Below, piece by piece: positions 53,094 to 61,586 of a stretch of 64,000 bases of DNA. The position numbers and the translations under genes were made by a program. Origin of the DNA: an uncultured Spartobacteria bacterium (GTDB lineage Bacteria > Verrucomicrobiota > Verrucomicrobiia > Chthoniobacterales > JAATET01). The stretch covers positions 62,001 through 126,000 of the forward strand of contig CALGTD010000137.1 of NCBI GenBank assembly GCA_937901895.1, written 5' to 3'. The first letter of the stretch is position 1. Each line of letters opens with the position of its first letter. The notes under the pieces are model-generated. The model was not told the origin of the DNA and did no database searches. It was given only the letters and a program-made list of their open reading frames with translations.

Positions 53094-53975
53094 TCAGTCC
53101 AGATGCCCGCTTTGACGGAGCGCGGTGACGATTTCCGCTGCGGCCGTTGAGCGATTCAGTGCGTAGAGGTGCAGACCGGGGGCTCCCGCCTCTAGAAGCT
53201 TGCGGCAGAAGTCGATGGTGAATGCCATGCCGCGCTTGCGGACCTCTACGCGATCTTCGCGAATGGGTTCGAGCAGAGCGCGCAGCGAATCGGGGATCGA
53301 CGCGCCGCAGACCGTGCAGAAGCGCTCAAGTGCATTCCAGTCGATCACCGGCAAAATGCCCGGGATGATCCGCGGCTCGCGGCCGAGGAGTTGGGTTAGG
53401 TGCTCCCGCATCTCGAGGTAGGGGGTGACGTCAAAGAAGCATTGGGTGATTGCTGCGCACGCGCCCTTTTCGAATTTTCGGCGGAGGTTCTCCCAGTCTG
53501 CCTCACGCGAAACGGCATCGGGGTGCTTTTCGGGAAACGCGGCGCAGAGGATCGCAAACCGGCCATCTTCGCGAATCAGATCAATGAGATCGCTTGCGTA
53601 TTCGCATCCGCCGTCGGTGGGGATGAATCGCGGCTGGCCTTTCGGAGGGTCGCCGCGCAGCGCGAGCAGATTTTCAATGCCGTGCGAGGCGTATTCATCG
53701 AAGAGCGAGCGCAACTCCGCGCGCGTCGCGTTCACGCAGGTGAGATGCGCCATCGTGGCGACCCCGGTCGTGCGGGCGATGTGCTCGACAACCTCGCGGG
53801 TTTTCTCGCGCGTGCCGCCGCCGGCGCCGTAGGTGACGGATACGAAATCGGGTCCAAGAGGGACGAGCTGGTCGATCGTGTCCTCGAGCGTGTGCCAGCC
53901 GCGCTCGTTCCTCGGCGGGAAGAATTCGAAGGAAAGCGTGCGCGTCTTGCGCGCGAACAAATCGTCCAATCGCAT
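53094..53975 (-). CDS. metF: 5,10-methylenetetrahydrofolate reductase
   Basis: FAD enzyme that makes 5-methyl-THF for methionine synthesis. The 293-residue protein starts TLSFEFFPPRNERG, then VSVTYGAGGGTREKT, HLTCVNATRAEL, NLLALRGDPP, and ITQCFFDVTPYLE, all family motifs. It is convergent with hemB (9-base gap) and divergent from the metal-transporter operon. Confidence 0.95.
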   Translation of the reverse strand: MRLDDLFARKTRTLSFEFFPPRNERGWHTLEDTIDQLVPLGPDFVSVTYGAGGGTREKTREVVEHIARTTGVATMAHLTCVNATRAELRSLFDEYASHGIENLLALRGDPPKGQPRFIPTDGGCEYASDLIDLIREDGRFAILCAAFPEKHPDAVSREADWENLRRKFEKGACAAITQCFFDVTPYLEMREHLTQLLGREPRIIPGILPVIDWNALERFCTVCGASIPDSLRALLEPIREDRVEVRKRGMAFTIDFCRKLLEAGAPGLHLYALNRSTAAAEIVTALRQSGHLD

Positions 53976-54098
53976 GAGAGGGCGAGCCTAGGCGCGGGGC
54001 AGCGAAGGTCGCAAGCTCCAGTCGCCCGGGCGTGTCTGGAAGATAAGTTAAGCAATAAAAGATTGACGGCACTAACATTTTGGAGCATCCCTTTCCGC

Positions 54099-55085
54099 AT
54101 GCGAGGGGGAGGAATATGGCTGGCTGGATTGGTGGTTGTGGCCCTTGCGGGACTTTGGGGCTGCGGCAGACCCGTCGAGTCGGGAGACACCGGTGAAGGC
54201 GACGGGGCCATCCGGGTCGTCGCGACCGTGGGGATGGTGGGCGACATCGTGCGCAATGTCGCGGGGGATCGCGCCGACGTAACGGTCATCATGGGAGAGG
54301 GTGTCGATCCGCATCTCTACACGGCCTCCCGTGACGACGTGGCGAAGTTGGTCGGGGCGGATATGATTTTTTATTCCGGCCTCATGCTGGAGGGGAAGAT
54401 GGCCGATACGCTTGTCAAACTTGCACGGAAGAAGCCGGTTGTGGCGGTGACCGAGTCAATCGACAAGGAATCGCTTCTGTCCCCGGAGGAAATGGAGGGG
54501 CACTACGATCCACACCTGTGGATGGATCCCCTGGCGTGGGCGAAGTGCGTGGATGCCGTCGCCGATGCGCTGGCGGAACACGATCCCGCGGGCGCCTCGA
54601 CCTACCGTGGCAATGCGGCAGCCTGCAAGGCGCGCATGGAGGCGCTGCACGCCTACGGGAAGCAGGTGCTGGGTTCGATTCCTCCGGAGAAGCGCGTTCT
54701 GATCACCTCGCATGATGCCTTCAACTATTTTGGTCGCGCATTCGGTCTCGAGGTGCAGGGGGTGCAGGGACTTTCCACGGAGTCGGAGACGGGATTGCAG
54801 CGCATCAATCAACTCGTGGACCTGATCGTCGACCGCGGTGTGGAGGCGGTCTTCGTGGAGACCAGCGTGCCTCGCAAGAACATCGAGGCCCTGGTGAATG
54901 GCGCCCGGGCGCGCGGTCACGAGCTGCGAATCGGCGGTTCGCTCTTTTCCGACGCGATGGGTTCGGCCGGGACCTACGAAGGAACCTACATCGGGATGCT
55001 CGACCACAACATCACGACGGTGGCCCGCGCGCTGGGCGGAGAAGTGCCGGCCGGTGGATTTCAGGGGAAACTCAATGAACCGTGA
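54099..55085 (+). CDS. Metal ABC transporter substrate-binding lipoprotein (ZnuA/MntA-type)
   Basis: 328 residues. A lipoprotein signal peptide ends GLWGC. The cluster A-I binding fold is clear: VDPHLYTASRDD and HYDPHLWMDPLAW supply two His ligands, then ESETGLQRINQL and SDAMGSAGTY supply the acidic ligands. A His-rich loop typical of zinc-specific ZnuA is lacking, so manganese or iron is more likely than zinc. The frame extends upstream without a stop, but the signal peptide fixes the start. It overlaps the next gene by 11 bases. Confidence 0.92.
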   Translation: MRGGGIWLAGLVVVALAGLWGCGRPVESGDTGEGDGAIRVVATVGMVGDIVRNVAGDRADVTVIMGEGVDPHLYTASRDDVAKLVGADMIFYSGLMLEGKMADTLVKLARKKPVVAVTESIDKESLLSPEEMEGHYDPHLWMDPLAWAKCVDAVADALAEHDPAGASTYRGNAAACKARMEALHAYGKQVLGSIPPEKRVLITSHDAFNYFGRAFGLEVQGVQGLSTESETGLQRINQLVDLIVDRGVEAVFVETSVPRKNIEALVNGARARGHELRIGGSLFSDAMGSAGTYEGTYIGMLDHNITTVARALGGEVPAGGFQGKLNEP

Positions 55086-57324
55086 ACCCCGGCATGCAAC
55101 GACGGAACTCGGGCACGAGCACACGCCCGGCTCACCGTTGTCCATTCACGACATGACCGTCGCCTACCACCGCAAACCGGTGTTGTGGGATGTGGACCTC
55201 GACGTGCCTGCGGGGAAGCTCGTTGGCATCGTGGGGCCCAACGGTGCGGGAAAGAGCACGCTTATCAAGGCCGTGATGGACTTGATTCCGAAGGCGTCGG
55301 GCAGGGTGCTGGTGTTTGGGAAGCCGTATCGCGAAAGCCGGGGCCGCGTCGGATACGTGCCGCAGCGCGAAAGCGTGGACTGGGATTTTCCGGTGAGCGC
55401 GCTCGATGTGGTGACGATGGGACTCTACGGAAAAATCGGCTGGTGCCGACCGGTCTCGAGGAAGCACCGGGACGCCGCCAGGGAGGCGCTCGACCGCGTC
55501 GGAATCGCAGACCTCGCCGGACGGCAGATCAGCCAGCTTTCCGGAGGGCAGCAGCAGCGGACGTTTCTTGCGAGAGCACTCGTGCAGGATGCGGATCTTT
55601 ATTTGATGGACGAGCCGTTTGCGGCGGTGGATGCCGCGACGGAGCGGGCGATCGTGCAGGTGCTGCAGGATTTGCGCGCGGCGGGAAAAACGGCGGTGGT
55701 CGTTCATCACGATCTCCAGACCGTCGAGGACTACTTCGACAACGTCATTCTCATCAACATGCGCGTGGTTGCCCAAGGACCGTGCAGTGTGACCTTCACG
55801 CGCGAGAATCTGCAGAAGACCTACGGCGGCCGGCTGACGCTGCTCGACGAGGCCGCCGAGGATGGCGAGGAGGGAGAAGCACTGAACGGCTCACGCCCAT
55901 GCAGGATGTTGCGGCGCTCGCTGCTGGCGGGCGTGGGGCTTCTCGCGATCTGCGCCGGTGCGGCGAGCGGAGCCGACAGTCTCGCGGGCCGTTCCGTAGC
56001 GTGGCCTTCGACGGATGAGATCGTTCGCGTGGCGACGCTGCGCGATCACAACACCCGGGTGGTCCTGCTTGGAGCGACCCTGCTCGGAATGGCCGCTGGG
56101 CTGGTCGGCAGCTTCACGTTGCTGCGCAAGCGAGCCTTGATGGGAGACGCTTTGAGCCATGCCACGTTCCCCGGGATCGTGCTGGCGTTCCTGCTCGGGA
56201 ATGCCATGGGACTAGGCGAGAAGTCGCTGCCTCTGCTGCTCGCCGGCGCGACGCTGTCCGGCGTGCTCGGCGTGCTGACGATCCTGCTGCTCGGAAGGTT
56301 CACGCGAATCAAGGAGGACACCGCTCTTGGCGTGGTGCTCGGAGTTTTCTTTGGCCTCGGGGTGGCGCTTTTCAGGGTCGTGCAAAATCTTGGAAGCGGT
56401 TCCGCGACCGGCCTGCAATCGTTCATCTACGGCAAGGCGGCCTCGATGGTGCCGCAGGATGTCGAATGGATCGCGGCGGCATGCCTTCTCGCGATCGTGG
56501 TCTGCGCGGTGTTTTTCAAGGAGTTCCGTCTTCTCTGCTTCGATTCCGGTTATGCCGCCGGGCAGGGGTGGCCGGTGCTCGCGCTCGATACCGTGATGAT
56601 GGCGCTGGTCGTGACCGTTACGGTGGTTGGCCTGCAGGCGGTGGGCCTGATTCTGGTGATCGCGTTGTTGATCATCCCCGCGGCGGCGGCGCGTTTCTGG
56701 ACGGAACGCATGGTTTCGATGGTGTGGATCGCGGCCGTTCTCGGCGGATTGAGTGCGATGCTTGGCGCGGCGGTCAGTGCCTTGTTTCCGAAGCTCCCAT
56801 CCGGCGCGATGATCGTGATTGTCGCGGCGTCGGTCTTCGGCTTCAGCATGCTGCTGGGTTCCGCACGTGGAGTGCTGCCGCGCACGGTGCGTCAGCGCGC
56901 CCTTCGGAAAAAGGTCGGCCGGCAAAATCTCCTCCGGGCCATTTACGAGATCAACGAGCTGTCCGGCGACGATGCGTCGGTGGTCGGCTTTGACACGTTG
57001 CAGACGAGGCGGTCATGGTCCGCAGCGGAACTGCGGCGACAGGTGGAGCGGGCGAAGGCTTCCGGAGATCTGGTGACGACGGCCGGCGGCGTGCGACTGA
57101 CGCAGACGGGGCGCGAGGAAGCGGCGCGAATCGTGCGCAACCACCGGTTGTGGGAGATGTATCTGATCACGCATGCCGATGTGGCACCCAGTCATGTCGA
57201 TCGGGACGCCGACATGATCGAGCATGTGCTAGGCACCGCGATGATCGAAAAACTCGAGGCCCTTGTGGAGGAGGAACGGCTGCGAAGGAACGTCCCCTCG
57301 AGTCCGCATCCGCTGCAACCATGA
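55075..57324 (+). CDS. Fused metal ABC transporter: ATPase, permease and DtxR/MntR-like C-terminal domain
   Basis: One 749-residue chain. ATPase (1-270): Walker A GPNGAGKS 54-61, signature LSGGQQQR 155-162, Walker B LYLMDEP 175-181. A signal-like hydrophobic stretch (280-298) leads to an ABC-3 permease (about 328-595) with GSFTLLRKRALMGDALSHA and NLGSGSATGLQSF. A winged-helix region (about 615-680, ending in VRLTQTGREEA) and a DtxR-like metal/dimer motif (689-720, with His690, Asp713, Glu716 and His717) form the C-terminus. In Bacillus MntR the spacing ExxEH and the earlier His bind Mn; here Asp replaces the first Glu. The first-helix ligands of MntR are not conserved. It overlaps both neighbours. 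Confidence 0.88.
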   Translation: MNREPRHATTELGHEHTPGSPLSIHDMTVAYHRKPVLWDVDLDVPAGKLVGIVGPNGAGKSTLIKAVMDLIPKASGRVLVFGKPYRESRGRVGYVPQRESVDWDFPVSALDVVTMGLYGKIGWCRPVSRKHRDAAREALDRVGIADLAGRQISQLSGGQQQRTFLARALVQDADLYLMDEPFAAVDAATERAIVQVLQDLRAAGKTAVVVHHDLQTVEDYFDNVILINMRVVAQGPCSVTFTRENLQKTYGGRLTLLDEAAEDGEEGEALNGSRPCRMLRRSLLAGVGLLAICAGAASGADSLAGRSVAWPSTDEIVRVATLRDHNTRVVLLGATLLGMAAGLVGSFTLLRKRALMGDALSHATFPGIVLAFLLGNAMGLGEKSLPLLLAGATLSGVLGVLTILLLGRFTRIKEDTALGVVLGVFFGLGVALFRVVQNLGSGSATGLQSFIYGKAASMVPQDVEWIAAACLLAIVVCAVFFKEFRLLCFDSGYAAGQGWPVLALDTVMMALVVTVTVVGLQAVGLILVIALLIIPAAAARFWTERMVSMVWIAAVLGGLSAMLGAAVSALFPKLPSGAMIVIVAASVFGFSMLLGSARGVLPRTVRQRALRKKVGRQNLLRAIYEINELSGDDASVVGFDTLQTRRSWSAAELRRQVERAKASGDLVTTAGGVRLTQTGREEAARIVRNHRLWEMYLITHADVAPSHVDRDADMIEHVLGTAMIEKLEALVEEERLRRNVPSSPHPLQP

Positions 57325-58634
57325 GTGGCGTCTTTCACGGCTGGAGTTGGGAACTTGATGGCTGGATCGTCGTGGTCGGCGTCCTGTGCGCGATGGCGTG
57401 TGCCCTGCCGGGAAATTTTCTCGTGCTCCGGAAGATGAGCATGATGGGCGACGCGATCAGCCACGCGGTGCTTCCGGGACTCGCCGCCGCGTTTTTTCTC
57501 AGCGACAGCCGCGCGAGTTTTCCGATGTTTGCGGGGGCGGTCATCGCAGGGGTGCTGACAGCCTTGTTTACGGAATGGATCCGCGGGCATGGGAAGGTGG
57601 ATGAGGGGGCGTCGATGGGCGTCGTGTTCACAACGCTTTTTGCGATCGGACTCGTAATGATCGTGCAGGCCGCGGATCACGTGGATCTGGACCCGGGTTG
57701 TGTCCTGTATGGCGCGATCGAGCTCACGCCGCTGGACACCGTTCGCGTCGGAGCGTGGGAGATTCCGAGGGTGGCGGTCACGTTGTTCTGCGTCCTCGCC
57801 GTGAACGCTGCGTTTGTCATCGCCTTCTACAAGGAACTCGAGGTGAGTTCGTTTGATTCTGCGCTTGCCACTTCGATGGGAATCAACGCAACGGCGATGC
57901 ATTATGCGTTGATGACGCTGGTTGCGGTGACCGCGGTCGCGGCGTTCGAGGCGGTGGGAAACATCCTCGTCGTTGCGGTGATGATCGTGCCTGCGGCGGC
58001 TGCTTCCATGCTCACGGATCGCCTCCCGATAATGATCGTCTGGAGTCTTGCGATCGCAGTGCTCGGCGCAGTGGCGGGGCATCTAGGCGCGGTCGGTGTT
58101 CCTGCGGCGTTCGGCTGCGGCAGCGTCAGCACGGCCGGATCGATCGCCGTGGCGCTGGGTGTCCTTTTCGGACTGGCCGTGCTGTTTGGTCCGCGGCACG
58201 GGTTATTGAGCCGTGCGACGCATCAACTGCGCCTGTCGTGGAGAATCGCATCCGAGGACGTGCTGGCGATGCTCTATCGAATCGAGGAACGGACGGTGGA
58301 TTCGGATATGCTCGCAGAAGCAATGCGTCTTCCGCGTCTGCGGGGATGGCTGCTTCTCCGGGGGCTCGTTCATTCCGGGCTCGTCACACGGAAGGGTGCG
58401 GATGTCGAGTTGACGGAGAAGGGTCGCATGATGGGGCGCGATCTCGTTCGCTCCCACCGGCTTTGGGAGACGTATCTCTCACGGTATGCAGCGCTTCGCG
58501 AGGACCATCTGCACCTCTCCGCCGAACGCCTCGAACATGCGACCGGTCGCAACATTCAGGCGGGTTTGGTCGAACGGACGGATTCCCCGGAGGTTGATCC
58601 GCAGGGAAAGCGGATCCCGCCGCCGACCGACTAG
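57321..58634 (+). CDS. Metal ABC transporter permease fused to a DtxR/MntR-like domain
   Basis: 437 residues. The first 290 form an ABC-3 family permease (about 8 membrane helices; NFLVLRKMSMMGDAISHAVLPGL is the coupling region). Residues about 305-437 look like a DtxR-family regulator: winged-helix segment SEDVLAMLYRIEERT to VELTEKGRMMGRDLV, then SHRLWETYL and HLSAERLEH, with His379, Glu402, Glu405 and His406 spaced as the MntR metal ligands. It overlaps the previous gene as ATGA, and the two permeases would form a heterodimer. A metal-responsive brake on transport, or a membrane-tethered repressor, is inferred. Confidence 0.88.
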   Translation: MSGVFHGWSWELDGWIVVVGVLCAMACALPGNFLVLRKMSMMGDAISHAVLPGLAAAFFLSDSRASFPMFAGAVIAGVLTALFTEWIRGHGKVDEGASMGVVFTTLFAIGLVMIVQAADHVDLDPGCVLYGAIELTPLDTVRVGAWEIPRVAVTLFCVLAVNAAFVIAFYKELEVSSFDSALATSMGINATAMHYALMTLVAVTAVAAFEAVGNILVVAVMIVPAAAASMLTDRLPIMIVWSLAIAVLGAVAGHLGAVGVPAAFGCGSVSTAGSIAVALGVLFGLAVLFGPRHGLLSRATHQLRLSWRIASEDVLAMLYRIEERTVDSDMLAEAMRLPRLRGWLLLRGLVHSGLVTRKGADVELTEKGRMMGRDLVRSHRLWETYLSRYAALREDHLHLSAERLEHATGRNIQAGLVERTDSPEVDPQGKRIPPPTD

Positions 58635-58783
58635 TCTTTTTCCCTGTCCGGCGTCTCGAACTCGAAGCCGTGCAGTTTTTCGGTCTCGTCCGGTATCGAG
58701 AGGACCTTCCAGATGCACCAGCCGAAGAGCGTCGTGACGGAGCCGATGGAAAGAATGAGAACGATCCAGCCTCCGGTCGTCAT
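58631..58783 (-). CDS. Small single-pass membrane protein, MetS-like symporter subunit
   Basis: 50 residues with one membrane helix (about 5-28: GGWIVLILSIGSVTTLFGW) and an acidic tail. It overlaps the end of the sodium symporter gene as ATGA. Small proteins of this kind (MetS in Corynebacterium glutamicum) are required partners of NSS-family methionine/alanine importers. The identification rests on size, helix and position. Confidence 0.72.
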   Translation of the reverse strand: MTTGGWIVLILSIGSVTTLFGWCIWKVLSIPDETEKLHGFEFETPDREKD

Positions 58784-60513
58784 TGAGGAGCCTCCGATGA
58801 GTTGATGATCGGTCTGCGATAGGCGTCGGCACGGTGGACGAGCAGCGCGACAAATGCGCCGAATGTCAGAATGATGCCCACCGCGCCCCAAGCCACGGGA
58901 TTCGGGTTGGGGCCGACGAGATCCAGCACGTAGCCGCTGATCTCCGCATGCGTGCTGCCGAACTGGATCCCGAAGAGGTTCTGCAGCGTCCACAGCGCGA
59001 AGATCCCGAGCAGGAAGACCGGACAGAGCACCTGCATGATGGGTTTGAAGATCCATGGAATCCGGATCGCCGCGCCGAGATGAGCCTCCTCGAAGCCGCG
59101 TTTGATGCCGAAGACCCACGCGAACGCAATGATCTGGATGGTCGCGAGCACGAAGATGAGAAAGGTCCCGACCCAGAAATCCAGAGTGTCGAGCGCCTTG
59201 AGGTCCTTGCTGAACCAGACGACGAATCCTGTGCCGAGGGCGGTGATGATGCCGAGGATCGACACGGATTGCTTGCGACCGATGTTGAGGGACTCTTCGA
59301 GAAACGCGATTCCCGGCTGCAACATCGAGAGCGAGCTGGTAATTGCCGCGAGGAAGAGGAGGAAAAAGAAAAGAAACCCGAAGAGCCAGCCGACCGGAAG
59401 TTTTGCGAACACGAGCGGAAGAACCTGAAATCCGAGCCCGAACGTTCCCTGGCCGGCCACCCCCGCGATGCCGAGGAAGGCGACCGCCGCGGGCAGCGTA
59501 ATGAGCCCGCCAAGAGCGACTTCGCAGAATTCGTTCGCGCTCGTTGCCGAGAGACCGCTGAGCACGATGTCGTCGCGACGACTGAGGTAACTGGCGTAGG
59601 TGACGATCACGCCAAAGCCAACGCTCAGGGAAAAGAAAATCTGCCCGGCGGCGGCGAGCCAGACGCCGGGTTTGCGCAACTCTTCGAGAACACCGATCTT
59701 TCGAACCCGCAGTCGATCCGGCGCCGCAGCCGCCTCCCGCTCGGCCTCTTCGATCGAACGTTCGCTCACCAGTTCGCGGTCGCGCTTCCAGCCCGTGCCG
59801 TCATATGACTCCATGACGACCTTCTGGGGATTCCACATGAAGCCGAGGCCGTTGCTGACATTGCGGTCGGGATGCGCCGGGTCCGGCGTTCCAAGTGTGA
59901 GCACACGAACAAGAATGATGATCGCAAGCACGATGAGTGCCGGCATGGCCCAGGTGCAGAACCATTCGATCCCCTTTGCGATGCCCCGGTAGATCAGGAA
60001 AAAATTCAGGAGAAAAACGAAGATGATGTAATCGCCGACCTGATCAAACTGGAATCCCACCGAGGCGCCGTCCTGTGCGCTGCCGATGTAACGCGCGAAG
60101 AACGCGCCGGCTTCCCCCGGGGTCGAGAAATGCATCCGGCCTGTCAGAAAATTCATGGCGTATCCCAGACACCAGGACTCGATGACCACGTAATACATGT
60201 AGATGACGACCGGAACGATGACGCCAATGACCCCCAGATATTTTGCCGCAGGATGACGGAGCAGGGCGTGAAATGCGCCGGGGCAGGAGTGGAAGCCCCG
60301 TTCGCCAGCGTGCCGGCCCATCGTCCATTCCGCCCAGCAAATGGGCAGCCCTATGATGAGCAGGGAGATGAAGTAGGCGAGCATGAACGAGCCGCCGCCG
60401 TATTGCGCAGCCTGCCCCGGAAAACGCAGGAAGTTTCCCAGGCCGACGGCACTGCCTGCCACCGCGAGGATGACACCAAGTCGTGAGCTCCATCGTTCCC
60501 TGGGGGCACTCAT
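58780..60513 (-). CDS. Neurotransmitter:sodium symporter (NSS/SNF family), MetP-like
   Basis: 577-residue sodium-driven transporter with about 12 membrane helices. The N-terminal helix 1 signature is clear: SRLGVILAVAGSAVGLGNFLRFPGQAAQYGG (split here: AVGLGNFLRFPGQ is the substrate and Na+ site). Next, GLPICWAEWTMGR. Members import amino acids such as methionine, alanine, tyrosine or tryptophan. A soluble insert between helices (about 225-270, charged) is larger than in LeuT. It is translationally coupled to the MetS-like gene. Confidence 0.93.
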   Translation of the reverse strand: MSAPRERWSSRLGVILAVAGSAVGLGNFLRFPGQAAQYGGGSFMLAYFISLLIIGLPICWAEWTMGRHAGERGFHSCPGAFHALLRHPAAKYLGVIGVIVPVVIYMYYVVIESWCLGYAMNFLTGRMHFSTPGEAGAFFARYIGSAQDGASVGFQFDQVGDYIIFVFLLNFFLIYRGIAKGIEWFCTWAMPALIVLAIIILVRVLTLGTPDPAHPDRNVSNGLGFMWNPQKVVMESYDGTGWKRDRELVSERSIEEAEREAAAAPDRLRVRKIGVLEELRKPGVWLAAAGQIFFSLSVGFGVIVTYASYLSRRDDIVLSGLSATSANEFCEVALGGLITLPAAVAFLGIAGVAGQGTFGLGFQVLPLVFAKLPVGWLFGFLFFFLLFLAAITSSLSMLQPGIAFLEESLNIGRKQSVSILGIITALGTGFVVWFSKDLKALDTLDFWVGTFLIFVLATIQIIAFAWVFGIKRGFEEAHLGAAIRIPWIFKPIMQVLCPVFLLGIFALWTLQNLFGIQFGSTHAEISGYVLDLVGPNPNPVAWGAVGIILTFGAFVALLVHRADAYRRPIINSSEAPQ

Positions 60514-60598
60514 TGGCCGGGGAGGCTAGCGCACCGATGGGGCGATGCGCAATCTTCCGCCGCCGAAAACCCCGCGCCGCTCACCGGCCAAAAACTTT

Positions 60599-60612
60599 GT
60601 GAAAAATTTCAC
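60599..60612. promoter_or_regulatory. Perfect 14-bp palindrome upstream of the symporter gene
   Basis: GTGAAAAATTTCAC is a perfect inverted repeat, 86 bases upstream of the NSS start codon, in the same region as the AT-poor CCCCCGGGGG palindrome. It could be an operator for a dimeric regulator. The regulator is not identified. Confidence 0.35.
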
Positions 60613-60796
60613 TTGCCCCCGGGGGAATATTTGCGATGATGTTCCTCGTTCTGGGGGGAACAGTGGGCCGTCGTAACACTCGTTGCGGCGGCCCATATCT
60701 TTTCCGGCGATCCTCCGGCCGGATGGAGTTTGCGCTCCGCGGACGAAATTTTTCGTTGCAATCCTCGAAGTCCGATGGCACTTTTCCACCATCAAT

Positions 60797-60873
<77 letters not shown>

Positions 60874-60878
60874 ATTTC

Positions 60879-60916
60879 AAAGCCCTGTAAGTCAGCGACT
60901 TACAGGGCTTTTTGTT
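60879..60916 (+). terminator. Terminator of the initiator tRNA gene
   Basis: A 13-base-pair perfect stem (AAGCCCTGTAAGT and ACTTACAGGGCTT, 5-base loop) followed by TTTGTT, starting 7 bases after the tRNA. Confidence 0.93.
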
Positions 60917-61053
60917 GGTTCCATTTTCTTTCTGAAATCAGGTCGAAAAGCGACTTGTGCCCAGAATCGAATCGATTTTGTGCCCAAAAGGGTTCCGCGC
61001 AGCCAGGCCGCCTCCGAAACGGGACGGAATTCCCGCAATCTTTGGAACGAGGC

Positions 61054-61272
61054 ATGGCATCGATTTACAACCGCGGCACAACCCAGGCCGCATCCTGGTG
61101 GATCAAGTTTTCCGATCCGCGCACGGGCGTGGTCCACAGGCGCAGTCTTGAAACGGCGGATGGCTACCGTGCGCGACTTCTCCAAAAGAAACTCGAGCAC
61201 CTGCTGGCACTTCGCCGCCCGCAGCTCTCGGACATAGAGATCCCTCCTGCGGTTCTCACGGTCATCGACTAG
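61054..61272 (+). pseudogene. Truncated tyrosine-recombinase (integrase) N-terminus
   Basis: 72 codons. MASIYNRG followed by WWIKFSDPRTGVVHRRSLET is the arm-binding N-terminus typical of phage-type integrases (pattern MASIYKR..WWIKY). The frame ends after PPAVLTVID; the core-binding and catalytic (R-H-R-Y) domains are missing. It lies about 180 bases after the initiator tRNA in the same direction, the classical place for an element integrase. Two GTGCCCA repeats (60956-60962 and 60980-60986 region) precede it. Confidence 0.6.
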
Positions 61273-61586
61273 AAATCCTCAACGGTCGTCCCACAAGTGT
61301 GCAACGTGCCGCTGCCCCCCACGGCACCGGCGACGGTGGTGACCGCCAGCCCCAATCCGGACCGAAGGATGTCAACCCCGAAGGAGTTCATGAATCTGTC
61401 TGCGTCGAGTGAAGGGAACCTTCCATCGCCGGCAGATACTGACGAGATCTGCGCGACCATTGCCAAACCCAAAATGCGCAAGATGCACGGAGGGCACCTT
61501 CTCCATTGAAGACACAAGTCACTAACTAACGAGAGTTGAGTAATGGACCGTATTTGTCCGATACTCCCTGATAATCTCCCCCGGAA
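61273..61586. other. Intergenic region between the integrase remnant and cas3
   Basis: 314 bases. It has weak open frames on both strands (70 and 82 codons) with no recognisable domain, and no clear Shine-Dalgarno. No CRISPR repeat, terminator or strong promoter was seen. It may hold the cas3 promoter or further degraded element sequence. Confidence 0.5.

Noticed and set aside
61269..61517. Open frames of 82 codons (minus) and 70 codons (plus, 61297-61509) between the integrase remnant and cas3
   Set aside because: No domain, no good ribosome site, and the two overlap each other; too weak to call.
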